From Rickettsiales bacterium UBA1997 (GTDB lineage Bacteria; Pseudomonadota; Alphaproteobacteria; Rickettsiales; UBA1997): a stretch of 18,362 nt of DNA. The notes below the pieces were generated by a model that worked only from the letters and a program-made list of their open reading frames with translations, was not told the DNA's origin and made no database searches. Location: contig DDCV01000033.1 in NCBI GenBank assembly GCA_002335845.1, positions 1 through 18,362 of the forward strand, given 5' to 3'. The position numbers and the translations under genes are program-made. Below are positions 7,825 to 16,404 of this stretch, one piece after another. Position 1 is the stretch's first letter, and every line of letters starts with the position of its first letter.

Positions 7825-9370
7825 GTGGAGAAATGCCAAGTATTGGAGCAATGTTTTCTATTATCGATCCAGTAACTGGCGCGGCAATCATGCCGCCAGT
7901 ATTGAATTGAGAATCTGGTTTATCAAATAAAATATAAACCAAATATCTAGGATTTGATGCTGGAAAAATAGCAACAAAAGAAGCTATGGTCTTTTTTTCA
8001 TTGTAGCTACCGAGCTCAGCTTTTTCAGCGGTGCCAGTTTTGCCAGCAACTTCATAACCCTCAATATTAGCTTTGCCACCCGTTCCTTTGTTAACAGCTT
8101 TTCGCATTAGATCACGAATTTTTTGCGAGGTATTGATACTAATAACCTTATTTTTTATCAAAGCTTTTTCTTTCTTAATAAATGTTGGGTTGAGTAAATT
8201 TCCTCCATTAACCATTGCCGATACAGAAGATGCTATATGTAGCGGAGTTACAGCAATGCCATGTCCATATGCTATGGTATATAGATTAATTTCGCGCCAT
8301 CTTTTGGGATAAATTGGCTTGGCGAGCCCATCAAAATCAGCTTTTATTTTTCTTGTTAAGCCAATTTTTTTGAGGAATTCCTTTTGTTTTTCTATGCCAA
8401 TTCTTTCAGCAATTTTTACCGTACCAACATTTGAGGAATAAATAAATATTTCCTCTAAATTCATTTTATTTTTAACATGATGATCGTCAGAAATAGTGAA
8501 TTTGCCATATTCTATAGGTTTTGAGACGTCAAATAACTCATTTTCTTTTATCAGATCTTCTTCAAAAACAATAGCGTTAGTAAATATTTTAAATACGGAG
8601 CCTAATTCATAAACACCATTAGTTATTCTATTAAATTTTTTACTAGAACTTGCTTTGCGAGGAAAATTGGGGTCAAAATTTGGCAAAGAAACAAGTGATA
8701 ATATCTCGCCATTATTTACATCCATAATAACTCCAGCTGCTGCTTGCGCTGAATATTTTTCCATAGCTTTTTGCAGCTCATCAAACATTATATCTTGTAG
8801 ACTAATATCTGTAGCCAGAGTTATGTTATTGCCTTTTTTAAGCGCTTCATTGTAGCTTAATTCAATACCAGATAGACCATTTCGATCTACATCTCCATAG
8901 CCAACAATATGACTAACCACTGATTTATGAGGATAGACGCGGCTTTTATCCTTATCAAAGACAAGGCCGGCCATATGAAGATTTTTAACTTGCAGGACTT
9001 GATTTGGGGTGAGATTGCGACGGATCAGAATCCAATCTTTTTTAGAGTTTTGTAAAATTTTACGCTTTATTATGTCATAATCCAAATCCTCAAACATCTT
9101 TGATAAAAAATCAGCGGTTTTATTGTGATTCTTTATTAATTTGGGATTGGCATATAAGGATTTTGTGGCAATATCGGTGGCTAAAATTATACCATTTCTA
9201 TCTAAAATATTTCCCCTATTATTCTTGAGGTTAGTTGATCGGTAGCGCTTGCTGTGAATAGAATCATCGCTAAAAATAACGATATGAAGCATGCGTCCTA
9301 TCATTATTACAAACGATAGGAGCACTAATGAATAAATAAAAAATAATCTTGGTTTGGATATATTTTGCAC
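7820..9370 (-). CDS. ftsI: Septal peptidoglycan transpeptidase FtsI (penicillin-binding protein 3)
   Basis: Class B penicillin-binding protein that cross-links septal peptidoglycan; anchored in the inner membrane with its catalytic domain in the periplasm. One N-terminal membrane segment (about 9-33) precedes the PBP dimer domain, which starts at RGNILDRNG (52-60). The transpeptidase domain has the three penicilloyl-serine motifs: S258-V-F-K261, S312-S-N314 and K444-T-G446. The block YGHGIAVTPLH (368-378) is typical of FtsI. Length 516 is slightly short but complete. The start is GTG at 9370; the first in-frame ATGs would remove most of the membrane segment. It lies 20 bp downstream of mdh on the same strand, an unusual partner. 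PBP2/MrdA is less likely because the motif spacing and SSN/KTGTAEK context fit FtsI. Confidence 0.93.
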   Translation of the reverse strand: MQNISKPRLFFIYSLVLLSFVIMIGRMLHIVIFSDDSIHSKRYRSTNLKNNRGNILDRNGIILATDIATKSLYANPKLIKNHNKTADFLSKMFEDLDYDIIKRKILQNSKKDWILIRRNLTPNQVLQVKNLHMAGLVFDKDKSRVYPHKSVVSHIVGYGDVDRNGLSGIELSYNEALKKGNNITLATDISLQDIMFDELQKAMEKYSAQAAAGVIMDVNNGEILSLVSLPNFDPNFPRKASSSKKFNRITNGVYELGSVFKIFTNAIVFEEDLIKENELFDVSKPIEYGKFTISDDHHVKNKMNLEEIFIYSSNVGTVKIAERIGIEKQKEFLKKIGLTRKIKADFDGLAKPIYPKRWREINLYTIAYGHGIAVTPLHIASSVSAMVNGGNLLNPTFIKKEKALIKNKVISINTSQKIRDLMRKAVNKGTGGKANIEGYEVAGKTGTAEKAELGSYNEKKTIASFVAIFPASNPRYLVYILFDKPDSQFNTGGMIAAPVTGSIIENIAPILGISPR

Positions 9371-9390
9371 CGAATTAATATCGATAATTT

Positions 9391-10387
<997 letters not shown>

Positions 10388-10393
10388 TTAAGT

Positions 10394-10570
10394 TCTAAAT
10401 TTAAAAGAGGTATTTTGTCATTATTAACCCTCGCACTAACTAGTTGACTTTTAACAAAAAGATTTGTTTTGGAGGTCTTGTTGAAAGCCATAGTACTTAA
10501 TACTACTTTGGTTTTTCAAGAAGATCTTCATCTTAAAAAAGACCTTTGCGTAAAAACAAAGGTCTTTTGA
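10394..10570 (+). ncRNA. Candidate small transcript or small peptide gene, unidentified
   Basis: This covers most of the 243-bp gap between mdh and the giant pilin gene. It is bounded by the promoter at 10360-10387 and the perfect hairpin at 10537-10568. Inside are small inverted repeats (AACAAA/TTTGTT at 10453-10468; TAGTA/TACTA near 10491-10505; the palindrome GAAGATCTTC near 10519-10530). A GGAGG at 10471-10475 stands 5 bases before a TTG at 10481, opening a 29-codon frame that ends TGA at 10568-10570. That frame runs through the hairpin, which argues against it being coding. I recognise no known RNA family (not tmRNA, not SRP RNA; 6S RNA could not be excluded by eye). Confidence 0.3.
10537..10568 (-). 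terminator. Rho-independent terminator of the giant pilin gene
   Basis: Twelve-base arms AAAAGACCTTTG and CAAAGGTCTTTT are perfectly complementary around an 8-base loop. On the minus strand the stem is followed by a run of T (CTTTTTTAAG), and it begins 16 bp after the stop codon of the 820-residue gene. On the plus strand only four T, part of the stem, follow, so plus-strand termination would be weaker but possible. Confidence 0.85.
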
Positions 10571-10584
10571 AATAAATTAAGCAA

Positions 10585-13047
10585 TTAATTATCAGTTGGA
10601 GTGTCGTACCTTATAACGACAATTCCTGAGCCACCACCTTTATTCCAGCCGCCTCCATTACCAGTGTTGCTAGCACCTGATTGCTTGCAAGAAGATCCTC
10701 CCGGCGCTGCTCGACCGCAGACATTACTTCTACTGATTCCAGGGCCCCCAACAGCATACCAGCTATTGATACCAGTTATATCAAATTGCTTGCCATTGCC
10801 TCCTCTGCCACCATATATATTCATATTAGTATTTGAGCCGTCGCCACCAACGCCTCCAGCGCCGCCGCCAGCACCCGAGACCCAGTTTCCTCCTTTACCA
10901 CCCCTATATCCTTGTCCATCTACTGCACCCGAGTAGCCAAATGAAAAAAACCCAGTTCCTCCGCCAGATCCACCTGTAGAACCTTTTCCAGTCCCTCCAC
11001 CGCGTCCACCGCCAATTGCTACTAGAGAATCAAAGGAAGAATTGGCGCCATTGTTACGCACACCACCTCCTGAGCCAACAATAATATTATAGTTACCAGA
11101 TACCATATTTTTTGTGCCATTTAAGAGGCCTCCAGCTCCTCCTCCGCCACCTTGACCAGAGCCAGTTGGACCACCACCACCACCACCGCCGCCGGCAACT
11201 ATAAGATATTCTACATTAATTGCTTCAGTAATTGAAAAAGATCCACCGCTAGACCTAAATATACATATAGTCTTTCCAGGAACAGAAGTGGTGTCTATTT
11301 CAGCTCCTTGACATGGCGTAACTTTTACTGGATCTTCTCCACTTGCTACTTCTACACTATCAACTACACCATTATTATTGCTATCGACAGTTGATGCTAG
11401 GTTCCATTTTTTTGAGAGGTAATAATTTATAAACACTCTTTCACTTACCGTACTAACTCTGCTTAAAAATATTATCTCTTGAATTGAGCCGCCATCCCAA
11501 TTGCCCCATTGTGAATCACCAATAGTATTTGACGCACCCCAAGATACTACGCCATTAGTTCTGTATTGATCTTGAGAGCCATTGATTCTAGCGTACCAGT
11601 TGGAAGGCTTAGAAGATACATTATAGATTACAAATTGATTGAGATCTGTTGGTGAATTCCAAGCATAGCGAGTGTTTCTACCAAAATTCTCATATATCTG
11701 TCCATTGTCCCAATTATAGAGGAAATTTGAACTATTGCCCCATCTATGAAAACCACCATTTTTTCCCGACTCAGTATCAACTTTTACAACAGCAAATATT
11801 TCACCCTCTGTGAGACCAGTTGTAAATCTTGGTATTACAAAATAATTTCCCGCATTAAAGTAAACATAATCACCGGCCTTGTATATTGGCTTATTAATTC
11901 CGCTTTGAATGGCGTGATTTTTATTTAGACTCAAATCATGCCATGTTGAAATTTGAGCTTCATTAGCTAGAGTTGAATTATGATTTTCATCGATATTTTT
12001 AGCATCTAACCACAGCATTAAATTTGACTCAACGCTATCTAGTCCAGAGGCTAGACCAATTTCTGCATCTACAGTATCTGAGAAATCAATAGGCTCTTCT
12101 TCGCATGTTAAAACGACATCTCCCCAGGTTCCATCTTCATTACATTTTCTTATAGCATACATCGCTTTGCCTTTAAAATTATTTGGGCAGGCTTGAGTTG
12201 AGCTTACTTTTGCCCCAGCTGCAGCATCAGGCCAAGTGAATACATTATTGGCGATTGTTAGCTCTTCACTTTCGGCACAAGAAAAAAAATCTCCCAGATT
12301 AAAATCACGAATTAAATCATCTCTTGTTTTAGCAAATATTTTATCATCAAAGCCCGGATCAGTAGAGTGCGATATAAATTCATGATCAAATGTTGGCAAT
12401 GCTGATTGGTTAATAGCATTGCTTTGCTCATCGCTTGATCCAGCTTTAGTGATCTGGGATGATTTTGTCATAGAAAATGCTCCGGCTTTATTTCTGCCTT
12501 GATTCATAATGATGAAATCAAACTCTTTAGTTGACTGGGTTTTTTTGTTGATAACGCTAATAATATGTGAATCATCATTAAAGCCACCTACTTTTGTCAT
12601 CCTCTTATCTACGACATAGATAAGCCTATTATTATAAAGATCTTTTGCCTTTTTATCCCCTAATCTCAGCTCCTTAAATGGCACCATACCATAAGCAAGA
12701 TCAAGGTTTTGGCTCGAAGATCCGCCAAGATAAATGCCGAGCCCAGAGCAATCTCCGTTATTTATAACTTCAGATCCAAAATCATTACTTCCATTTCCAT
12801 TTCCATTTCCATTTTCTCTTCTTTTGTTTAAGGATGCGGGACAAGGCAGCCTGCCATTTATTTGGGCAAAGCGTCCCATAGCTTTATAAACCTCTTCAAA
12901 TTGTTTGATCGACTTAGAAGATTCAGCATTTTTGATTTTTACGACTCTCGAAGACAATGATGCAGCTATAATGACTGCCAATAATACCAACACAACGCTA
13001 AGCTCAATTAAACTAAAAGCTGATTTTTTAGATTTTATAATTTTCAT
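10585..13047 (-). CDS. Giant composite type IV pilin-like protein with LamG-like and glycine-rich domains
   Basis: An 820-residue protein with a type III prepilin N-terminus: basic leader KIIKSKKSA, then cleavage before F11, giving mature FSLIELS with Glu at +5 (E15), and a hydrophobic helix to about 33. Residues about 34-230 resemble the head of alphaproteobacterial prepilins (GRLPCPAS, YGMVPFKELRLGDKKAKD). A Cys-bounded module follows (C257-C315, with CNEDGTWGDVVLTC). A LamG/concanavalin-like domain spans about 340-552 (LWLDAKN to YYLSKKWNL). An EF-hand-like loop sits at 555-566 (DSNNNGVVDSVE). The C-terminus (about 612-815) is a glycine-rich domain that opens VEYLIVAGGGGGG and ends SGIVVIRYD. 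Ordinary pilins have 130-250 residues. The gene has its own promoter and terminator. I infer a surface-displayed minor pilin or pseudopilin acting in adhesion. The glycine-rich DNA is clearly GC-richer than its surroundings, as Gly codons demand. Confidence 0.85.
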   Translation of the reverse strand: MKIIKSKKSAFSLIELSVVLVLLAVIIAASLSSRVVKIKNAESSKSIKQFEEVYKAMGRFAQINGRLPCPASLNKRRENGNGNGNGSNDFGSEVINNGDCSGLGIYLGGSSSQNLDLAYGMVPFKELRLGDKKAKDLYNNRLIYVVDKRMTKVGGFNDDSHIISVINKKTQSTKEFDFIIMNQGRNKAGAFSMTKSSQITKAGSSDEQSNAINQSALPTFDHEFISHSTDPGFDDKIFAKTRDDLIRDFNLGDFFSCAESEELTIANNVFTWPDAAAGAKVSSTQACPNNFKGKAMYAIRKCNEDGTWGDVVLTCEEEPIDFSDTVDAEIGLASGLDSVESNLMLWLDAKNIDENHNSTLANEAQISTWHDLSLNKNHAIQSGINKPIYKAGDYVYFNAGNYFVIPRFTTGLTEGEIFAVVKVDTESGKNGGFHRWGNSSNFLYNWDNGQIYENFGRNTRYAWNSPTDLNQFVIYNVSSKPSNWYARINGSQDQYRTNGVVSWGASNTIGDSQWGNWDGGSIQEIIFLSRVSTVSERVFINYYLSKKWNLASTVDSNNNGVVDSVEVASGEDPVKVTPCQGAEIDTTSVPGKTICIFRSSGGSFSITEAINVEYLIVAGGGGGGGGPTGSGQGGGGGAGGLLNGTKNMVSGNYNIIVGSGGGVRNNGANSSFDSLVAIGGGRGGGTGKGSTGGSGGGTGFFSFGYSGAVDGQGYRGGKGGNWVSGAGGGAGGVGGDGSNTNMNIYGGRGGNGKQFDITGINSWYAVGGPGISRSNVCGRAAPGGSSCKQSGASNTGNGGGWNKGGGSGIVVIRYDTPTDN
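12789..12812 (-). repeat. Four tandem 6-bp repeats coding (Asn-Gly)4 in the giant pilin
   Basis: The plus strand reads TTCCAT four times in a row; on the coding strand this gives residues 79-86, Asn-Gly repeated four times, in the pilin head after GRLPCPASLNKRRE. Copy-number change by slippage would lengthen or shorten the linker without shifting the frame. Confidence 0.9.
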
Positions 13048-13076
13048 AAATATTTTATATAATTCATAGATATACC

Positions 13077-13105
13077 ATTATAGCATAAAATCACTTCTGA
13101 TGCAA
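13077..13105 (-). promoter_or_regulatory. Strong extended -10 promoter of the giant pilin gene
   Basis: On the minus strand TTGCAT (13105-13100) and a perfect TATAAT (13082-13077) are separated by exactly 17 bp, and the bases TGC just before TATAAT make an extended -10. Transcription would start near 13070, giving a leader of about 22 bases before the ATG at 13047. No Shine-Dalgarno sequence follows. Confidence 0.65.
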
Positions 13106-13173
13106 GCTATGTCATTTTCAGTTTATAATTTAGGGCTAAATTAGTTTAATTAAGTATAAAGTAGATTTTATTA

Positions 13174-14058
13174 TCAATCTAGATTGATGCCATATTTTTG
13201 ACTAAGATATTTTTCAATTTCTTGTCTTTCACCATCATCGATGGCGCGATTGAATATTATTATTTCTGCCATATTGCCAATATAATTCCAATTATTTTGC
13301 TGATTACCTATTCGAGGAGCTTGATAGTCAACAAGATGAGCTGTTTGAGCTACATCTTGAGATTCAGGGTTATCGCCACCATTAAGCCAATATATTTTAC
13401 CGCCTCTATCACTCATTTGAAATGTATGGATTCTACTTATGGGCGAGGAGTAGCTTGCCAAATCAAAATTCATGTCATTGCCATATTGAGCTAAGGTGAT
13501 AGTGTCGCTATCTCGATAGCCAGGAATTAGATTGCTATTTGCGTTACTAGATGCGCCACCAATAAATGCCATTGAAGAGCCGGCGACTCTTTGTTCTACA
13601 AAAAATAAAGTATAATCAGAGTTTATTAAATTATTGCCGTCAAAATTCATAAAATCATTGCCGTCAAAACTAAGGGAGGGAATTATTTTATTAAAAATAT
13701 TTTGTGAATATATTGGCTGATTATTGACAACACTTTGAGTGGCGTTGTTTATGCGATAATAATTAGGTGCGCGATTATACCAAATTGAAATATTACCCCC
13801 ATCAACTAACTCTTCTTTATTAAAGCTATCTGCTAGAGTGGTTTCATACCATATTATAAGATCATCCATGTGATTCATGGGGGCATTTTTGGTAAGAATT
13901 TGCGCCTTTGACACTCTAGCATCCTTCAAAACATCAATTCCTTTTACAATAAAGGTCATGAGCAAAGCAATGAGTGCCATTAATATCGAAATTTCAAGAA
14001 GGCTGAAGGCTCTTTTTATCTTTAGATTTTTTATTTTATAAATTTCCTTATCCATCAT
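13174..14058 (-). CDS. Type IV pilin-like protein with C-terminal LamG-like domain
   Basis: A 294-residue protein with a basic leader (KIKNLKIKRA), predicted prepilin peptidase cleavage before F18, mature FSLLEIS with Glu at +5 (E22) and a hydrophobic helix (about 23-38). The rest (about 65-292) is a single LamG/concanavalin-like domain: DLIIWYE with W70, ISIWYNRA, SLSFDGNDF, YTLFFVEQ, IAEIIIFNRA-like strand and a C-terminal IEKYLSQKYGI. The same landmarks occur in the giant pilin (LMLWLDA, ISTWHDLS, EIIFLSRV, INYYLSKKWNL), so the two domains are probably homologous. It has no cysteine. The start ATG ATG lies 5 bp after the tmk stop, so it is probably co-transcribed with tmk; the next gene has its own promoter. 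I infer a secreted or pilus-tip subunit binding a surface ligand; the ligand is unknown. Confidence 0.85.
   Translation of the reverse strand: MMDKEIYKIKNLKIKRAFSLLEISILMALIALLMTFIVKGIDVLKDARVSKAQILTKNAPMNHMDDLIIWYETTLADSFNKEELVDGGNISIWYNRAPNYYRINNATQSVVNNQPIYSQNIFNKIIPSLSFDGNDFMNFDGNNLINSDYTLFFVEQRVAGSSMAFIGGASSNANSNLIPGYRDSDTITLAQYGNDMNFDLASYSSPISRIHTFQMSDRGGKIYWLNGGDNPESQDVAQTAHLVDYQAPRIGNQQNNWNYIGNMAEIIIFNRAIDDGERQEIEKYLSQKYGINLD
13633..13669 (-). repeat. 13-bp direct repeat inside the smaller LamG pilin gene
   Basis: ATTGCCGTCAAAA occurs at 13633-13645 and again at 13657-13669, exactly 24 bp apart and in frame. It codes for the repeated residues FDGN in SLSFDGNDFMNFDGNN, suggesting a small internal duplication. 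Confidence 0.8.
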
Positions 14059-14063
14059 TGTGG

Positions 14064-14675
14064 TTAATCGATTAATTTTTGGATAATTTTATTAGATATA
14101 TCATCTATATTTTGCAAACCATCAATTATGAAAATTCGTGAATTATTGTTGGCTAAATCCAAAAAACCTTGCCTAACTTTTTCATGAAATGAAAAACTCA
14201 TCTCATCATAGCGATTATTGTTGCTTCTATTTTTTATACGCTCACATGCTGTTTCAATTGGCAAGTCAATTAGAAAAGTTATGTCAGGAGCAAAATCTCC
14301 TATAGATATTTTTTTTATTAACTCAATTTGTGATAAATCTAGCCCCATAGCGTAGCCTTGATAGGCAAATGTTGAGTCGAAAAAGCGATCACAAATAACT
14401 TTTTTATTTAATTTGAGTGCTGGCTTTATCTTTTTATCAATATGCTCAATGCGACTAGCAAAATTAAGGAGTAATTCTGTTTTTGCCGAAATGCTGTTAT
14501 TGCTGGAGCTAAGCAGGATATTTCTTATTTGCTCACTAAAACTAACCCCCCCAGGCTCTCTGGTGGTCACAAAATCAATATTGTTATCTATAAAATATTG
14601 TTGTAATTTTTTTACTTGAGTTGATTTGCCGCAACCTTCAATTCCCTCAAATGTTATAAAATTGTAATTATTCAT
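14064..14675 (-). CDS. tmk: Thymidylate kinase
   Basis: Phosphorylates dTMP to dTDP for DNA synthesis in the cytosol. From the ATG at 14675 the protein has 203 residues, the usual length. The P-loop is EGIEGCGKST at 10-19, followed by REPGG at 39-43 (dTMP binding), DRF at 96-98 with the STFAYQG block at 101-107, and a LID region with KNRSNNNRYDEM. The frame stays open to a TTG at 14696, but that would add seven residues (DLTYFL...) foreign to the family and overlap the divergent dehydrogenase gene, so I prefer the ATG. The smaller LamG pilin gene starts 5 bp after its stop. In many bacteria tmk is followed by holB; here a pilin gene takes that place. Confidence 0.95.
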   Translation of the reverse strand: MNNYNFITFEGIEGCGKSTQVKKLQQYFIDNNIDFVTTREPGGVSFSEQIRNILLSSSNNSISAKTELLLNFASRIEHIDKKIKPALKLNKKVICDRFFDSTFAYQGYAMGLDLSQIELIKKISIGDFAPDITFLIDLPIETACERIKNRSNNNRYDEMSFSFHEKVRQGFLDLANNNSRIFIIDGLQNIDDISNKIIQKLID

Positions 14676-14683
14676 TAAAAAAT

Positions 14684-15457
14684 ATGTTAAATCCAAAAAA
14701 TATTCTTATTAGCGGCGCTGGCAGTGGAATTGGCAGAGCTTTAGCAATTGGTTACTCTTGCAAAGAGTCGAATATATTTTTATGCGGTAGAAATTTAGAA
14801 AAGCTAGAAAAAACAAAAAAAATTTGCCAAGCTTTAGGCGCCAATATTATCATAAAATCAATAGATGTTACTAATAATGAATTATTGAAAAGCTGGATTG
14901 ATGATATTGATAAGAGCTTCAATCTTGATTTAGTTATTGCTAATGCTGGAATTTCAGCAGGAACATCACTAAGCAATGAAAGTTTTGCGCAAATTAAAGG
15001 AATTTTTGATGTCAATGTTTATGGTGTGCTAAATTTAATTCAGCCAGCTATTGAAAATATGAAAAAAAGAGGCAGGGGACAGATTGCTATTATTTCTTCA
15101 TTAGCTGGATTCAAAGGCTTGCCCAGCTCTCCAGCTTATAGCGCCTCTAAAGCTGCAGTTAGGGTTTATGGCGAAGGCTTGCGCGGCAATCTTAAACAAT
15201 TCGGTATTGAGGTTAGCGTGGTTTGTCCCGGCTATGTCAAAACACCAATGACTGAGATAAATGATTTTCCGATGCCTCTTATTATGACACCAGCAAAATG
15301 CGTTAATATAATTAAAAAAGGTTTAGCTAAAAACAAATCAAGAATAGCCTTTCCTTGCGCTCTTTATTTTGTTATATGGTTTTTAACACTACTTTCTAAC
15401 AATATAACCGATCCAATTTTTGCTAGATTGCCGGGTAAAAAACCCCTACAAAAATAA
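14684..15457 (+). CDS. Short-chain dehydrogenase/reductase (SDR family)
   Basis: A 257-residue classical SDR oxidoreductase. It has the cofactor motif SGAGSGIG at 10-17, NAG at 87-89, N111, and the catalytic set S139, Y152 and K156 (YSASK). R36 after the second strand (CGRNLEKL) suggests NADP(H). After the catalytic core there is a hydrophobic stretch (about 225-245, CALYFVIWFLTLL), which suggests membrane association, as in some lipid-acting SDRs. The substrate cannot be told from sequence. The ATG at 14684 lies 8 bp from the divergent tmk start, so its promoter must lie inside tmk or the message has almost no leader. Its last 12 bases overlap the convergent ftsY. Confidence 0.9.
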   Translation: MLNPKNILISGAGSGIGRALAIGYSCKESNIFLCGRNLEKLEKTKKICQALGANIIIKSIDVTNNELLKSWIDDIDKSFNLDLVIANAGISAGTSLSNESFAQIKGIFDVNVYGVLNLIQPAIENMKKRGRGQIAIISSLAGFKGLPSSPAYSASKAAVRVYGEGLRGNLKQFGIEVSVVCPGYVKTPMTEINDFPMPLIMTPAKCVNIIKKGLAKNKSRIAFPCALYFVIWFLTLLSNNITDPIFARLPGKKPLQK

Positions 15458-16387
15458 ATCTTGAGCAAAGCTCTTGGCGTCAAATTCTTGAAGATCATCA
15501 ATTTTTTCACCAACGCCAATAGCGTAAACTGGTTTTTTAAATTTTTGCACCAATGATATTAGCATTCCCCCTTTAGCACTACCATCAAGTTTTGTAACGA
15601 TAACCCCGGTCACTCCAACGGTTTTATCAAATATTTCTAATTGATTATAAGAGTTTTGCCCTATCGTTGAATCAACCACCAAGATATTTTCATGAGGAGC
15701 AAAAGCGTCAATTTTTTTGATAACATTGCCAATTTTTTGCAGCTCATCCATTAGATTTTGTTTATTTTGCAATCTGCCAGCGGTATCAATTAACAAAGTA
15801 TCAAAATTATTATTTTTTGCATATTCTAAGGCGCGATAAGCAATTGCTGCTGGATCTTCATTTTCTTTTTTTGGCAAAATAATTTCGCAATCAGCTCTTT
15901 TTGCCCATACTTGCAATTGATCAGATGCTGCAGCTCTAAAGCTATCACAAGCTGCTATCAAGACCTTGTTATTTTGCTTTGTTAAGTTGGAAGCTATTTT
16001 ACCAATAGTTGTGGTTTTGCCAGAGCCATTAACCCCATTAAATATGATAACTTTAGGCTTGGAAATATCTTTAAAGTTAATCTTTTTTTCAAATGGCTGC
16101 AATATTTGATATATTTCATTTATCAAAAAATCTTTTACCTGTTCAAAAGTAATGTTTTTTATAAATTTTTGTTGGGATAATTTTTGGGTAATTTCTTGTG
16201 CTGATTTCACTCCCATATCAGCAATTATTAATTGCTCCTCAAGCGCTTCAATAATTTCATCGCTAAGCTCAGAATGAGTAAAAATTTGCTTAATAGATGA
16301 TGATATTTTGCTTGATGAAGGCGCGTTGTTAGATATTTTGGGATTTGCCTTATCTTGCTTTTTTGCTTTTGAGAAGAATCTTAACAT
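15446..16387 (-). CDS. ftsY: Signal recognition particle receptor FtsY
   Basis: SRP GTPase that docks ribosome-SRP complexes at the inner membrane and hands nascent membrane proteins to SecYEG. The 313-residue protein has a short N-terminal region with little of the acidic A domain seen in E. coli, an N domain (about 35-105) and a G domain with GVNGSGKT at 118-125, DSFRAAA at 148-154, DTAGR at 201-205 and TKLDGSAKGG at 265-274. VDSTIGQN stands where DA-x-TGQ is usual, a mild variation. It starts with ATG 17 bp after the LysM/LytM lipoprotein gene on the same strand, so the two are probably one operon. Ffh is excluded because the C-terminal M domain is missing. Its 3' end overlaps the SDR gene by 12 bp. 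Confidence 0.96.
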   Translation of the reverse strand: MLRFFSKAKKQDKANPKISNNAPSSSKISSSIKQIFTHSELSDEIIEALEEQLIIADMGVKSAQEITQKLSQQKFIKNITFEQVKDFLINEIYQILQPFEKKINFKDISKPKVIIFNGVNGSGKTTTIGKIASNLTKQNNKVLIAACDSFRAAASDQLQVWAKRADCEIILPKKENEDPAAIAYRALEYAKNNNFDTLLIDTAGRLQNKQNLMDELQKIGNVIKKIDAFAPHENILVVDSTIGQNSYNQLEIFDKTVGVTGVIVTKLDGSAKGGMLISLVQKFKKPVYAIGVGEKIDDLQEFDAKSFAQDLFL

Positions 16388-16404
16388 AAAATTAATAATT
16401 AGTA

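Noticed and set aside
10481..10570. 29-codon peptide gene with GGAGG and TTG start as a firm coding sequence
   Set aside because: The frame runs straight through a perfect terminator hairpin and shows no recognisable family; kept only as part of a low-confidence transcript.
10601..10936. Plus-strand proline-rich 111-codon frame
   Set aside because: It is the antisense shadow of the glycine-rich domain of the giant pilin (GGN codons read backwards give Pro-rich frames); it has no ribosome binding site or family resemblance.
14676..14696. Longer tmk from a TTG at 14696
   Set aside because: It adds residues foreign to thymidylate kinases and overlaps the start of the divergent SDR gene; the ATG at 14675 gives the normal N-terminus.
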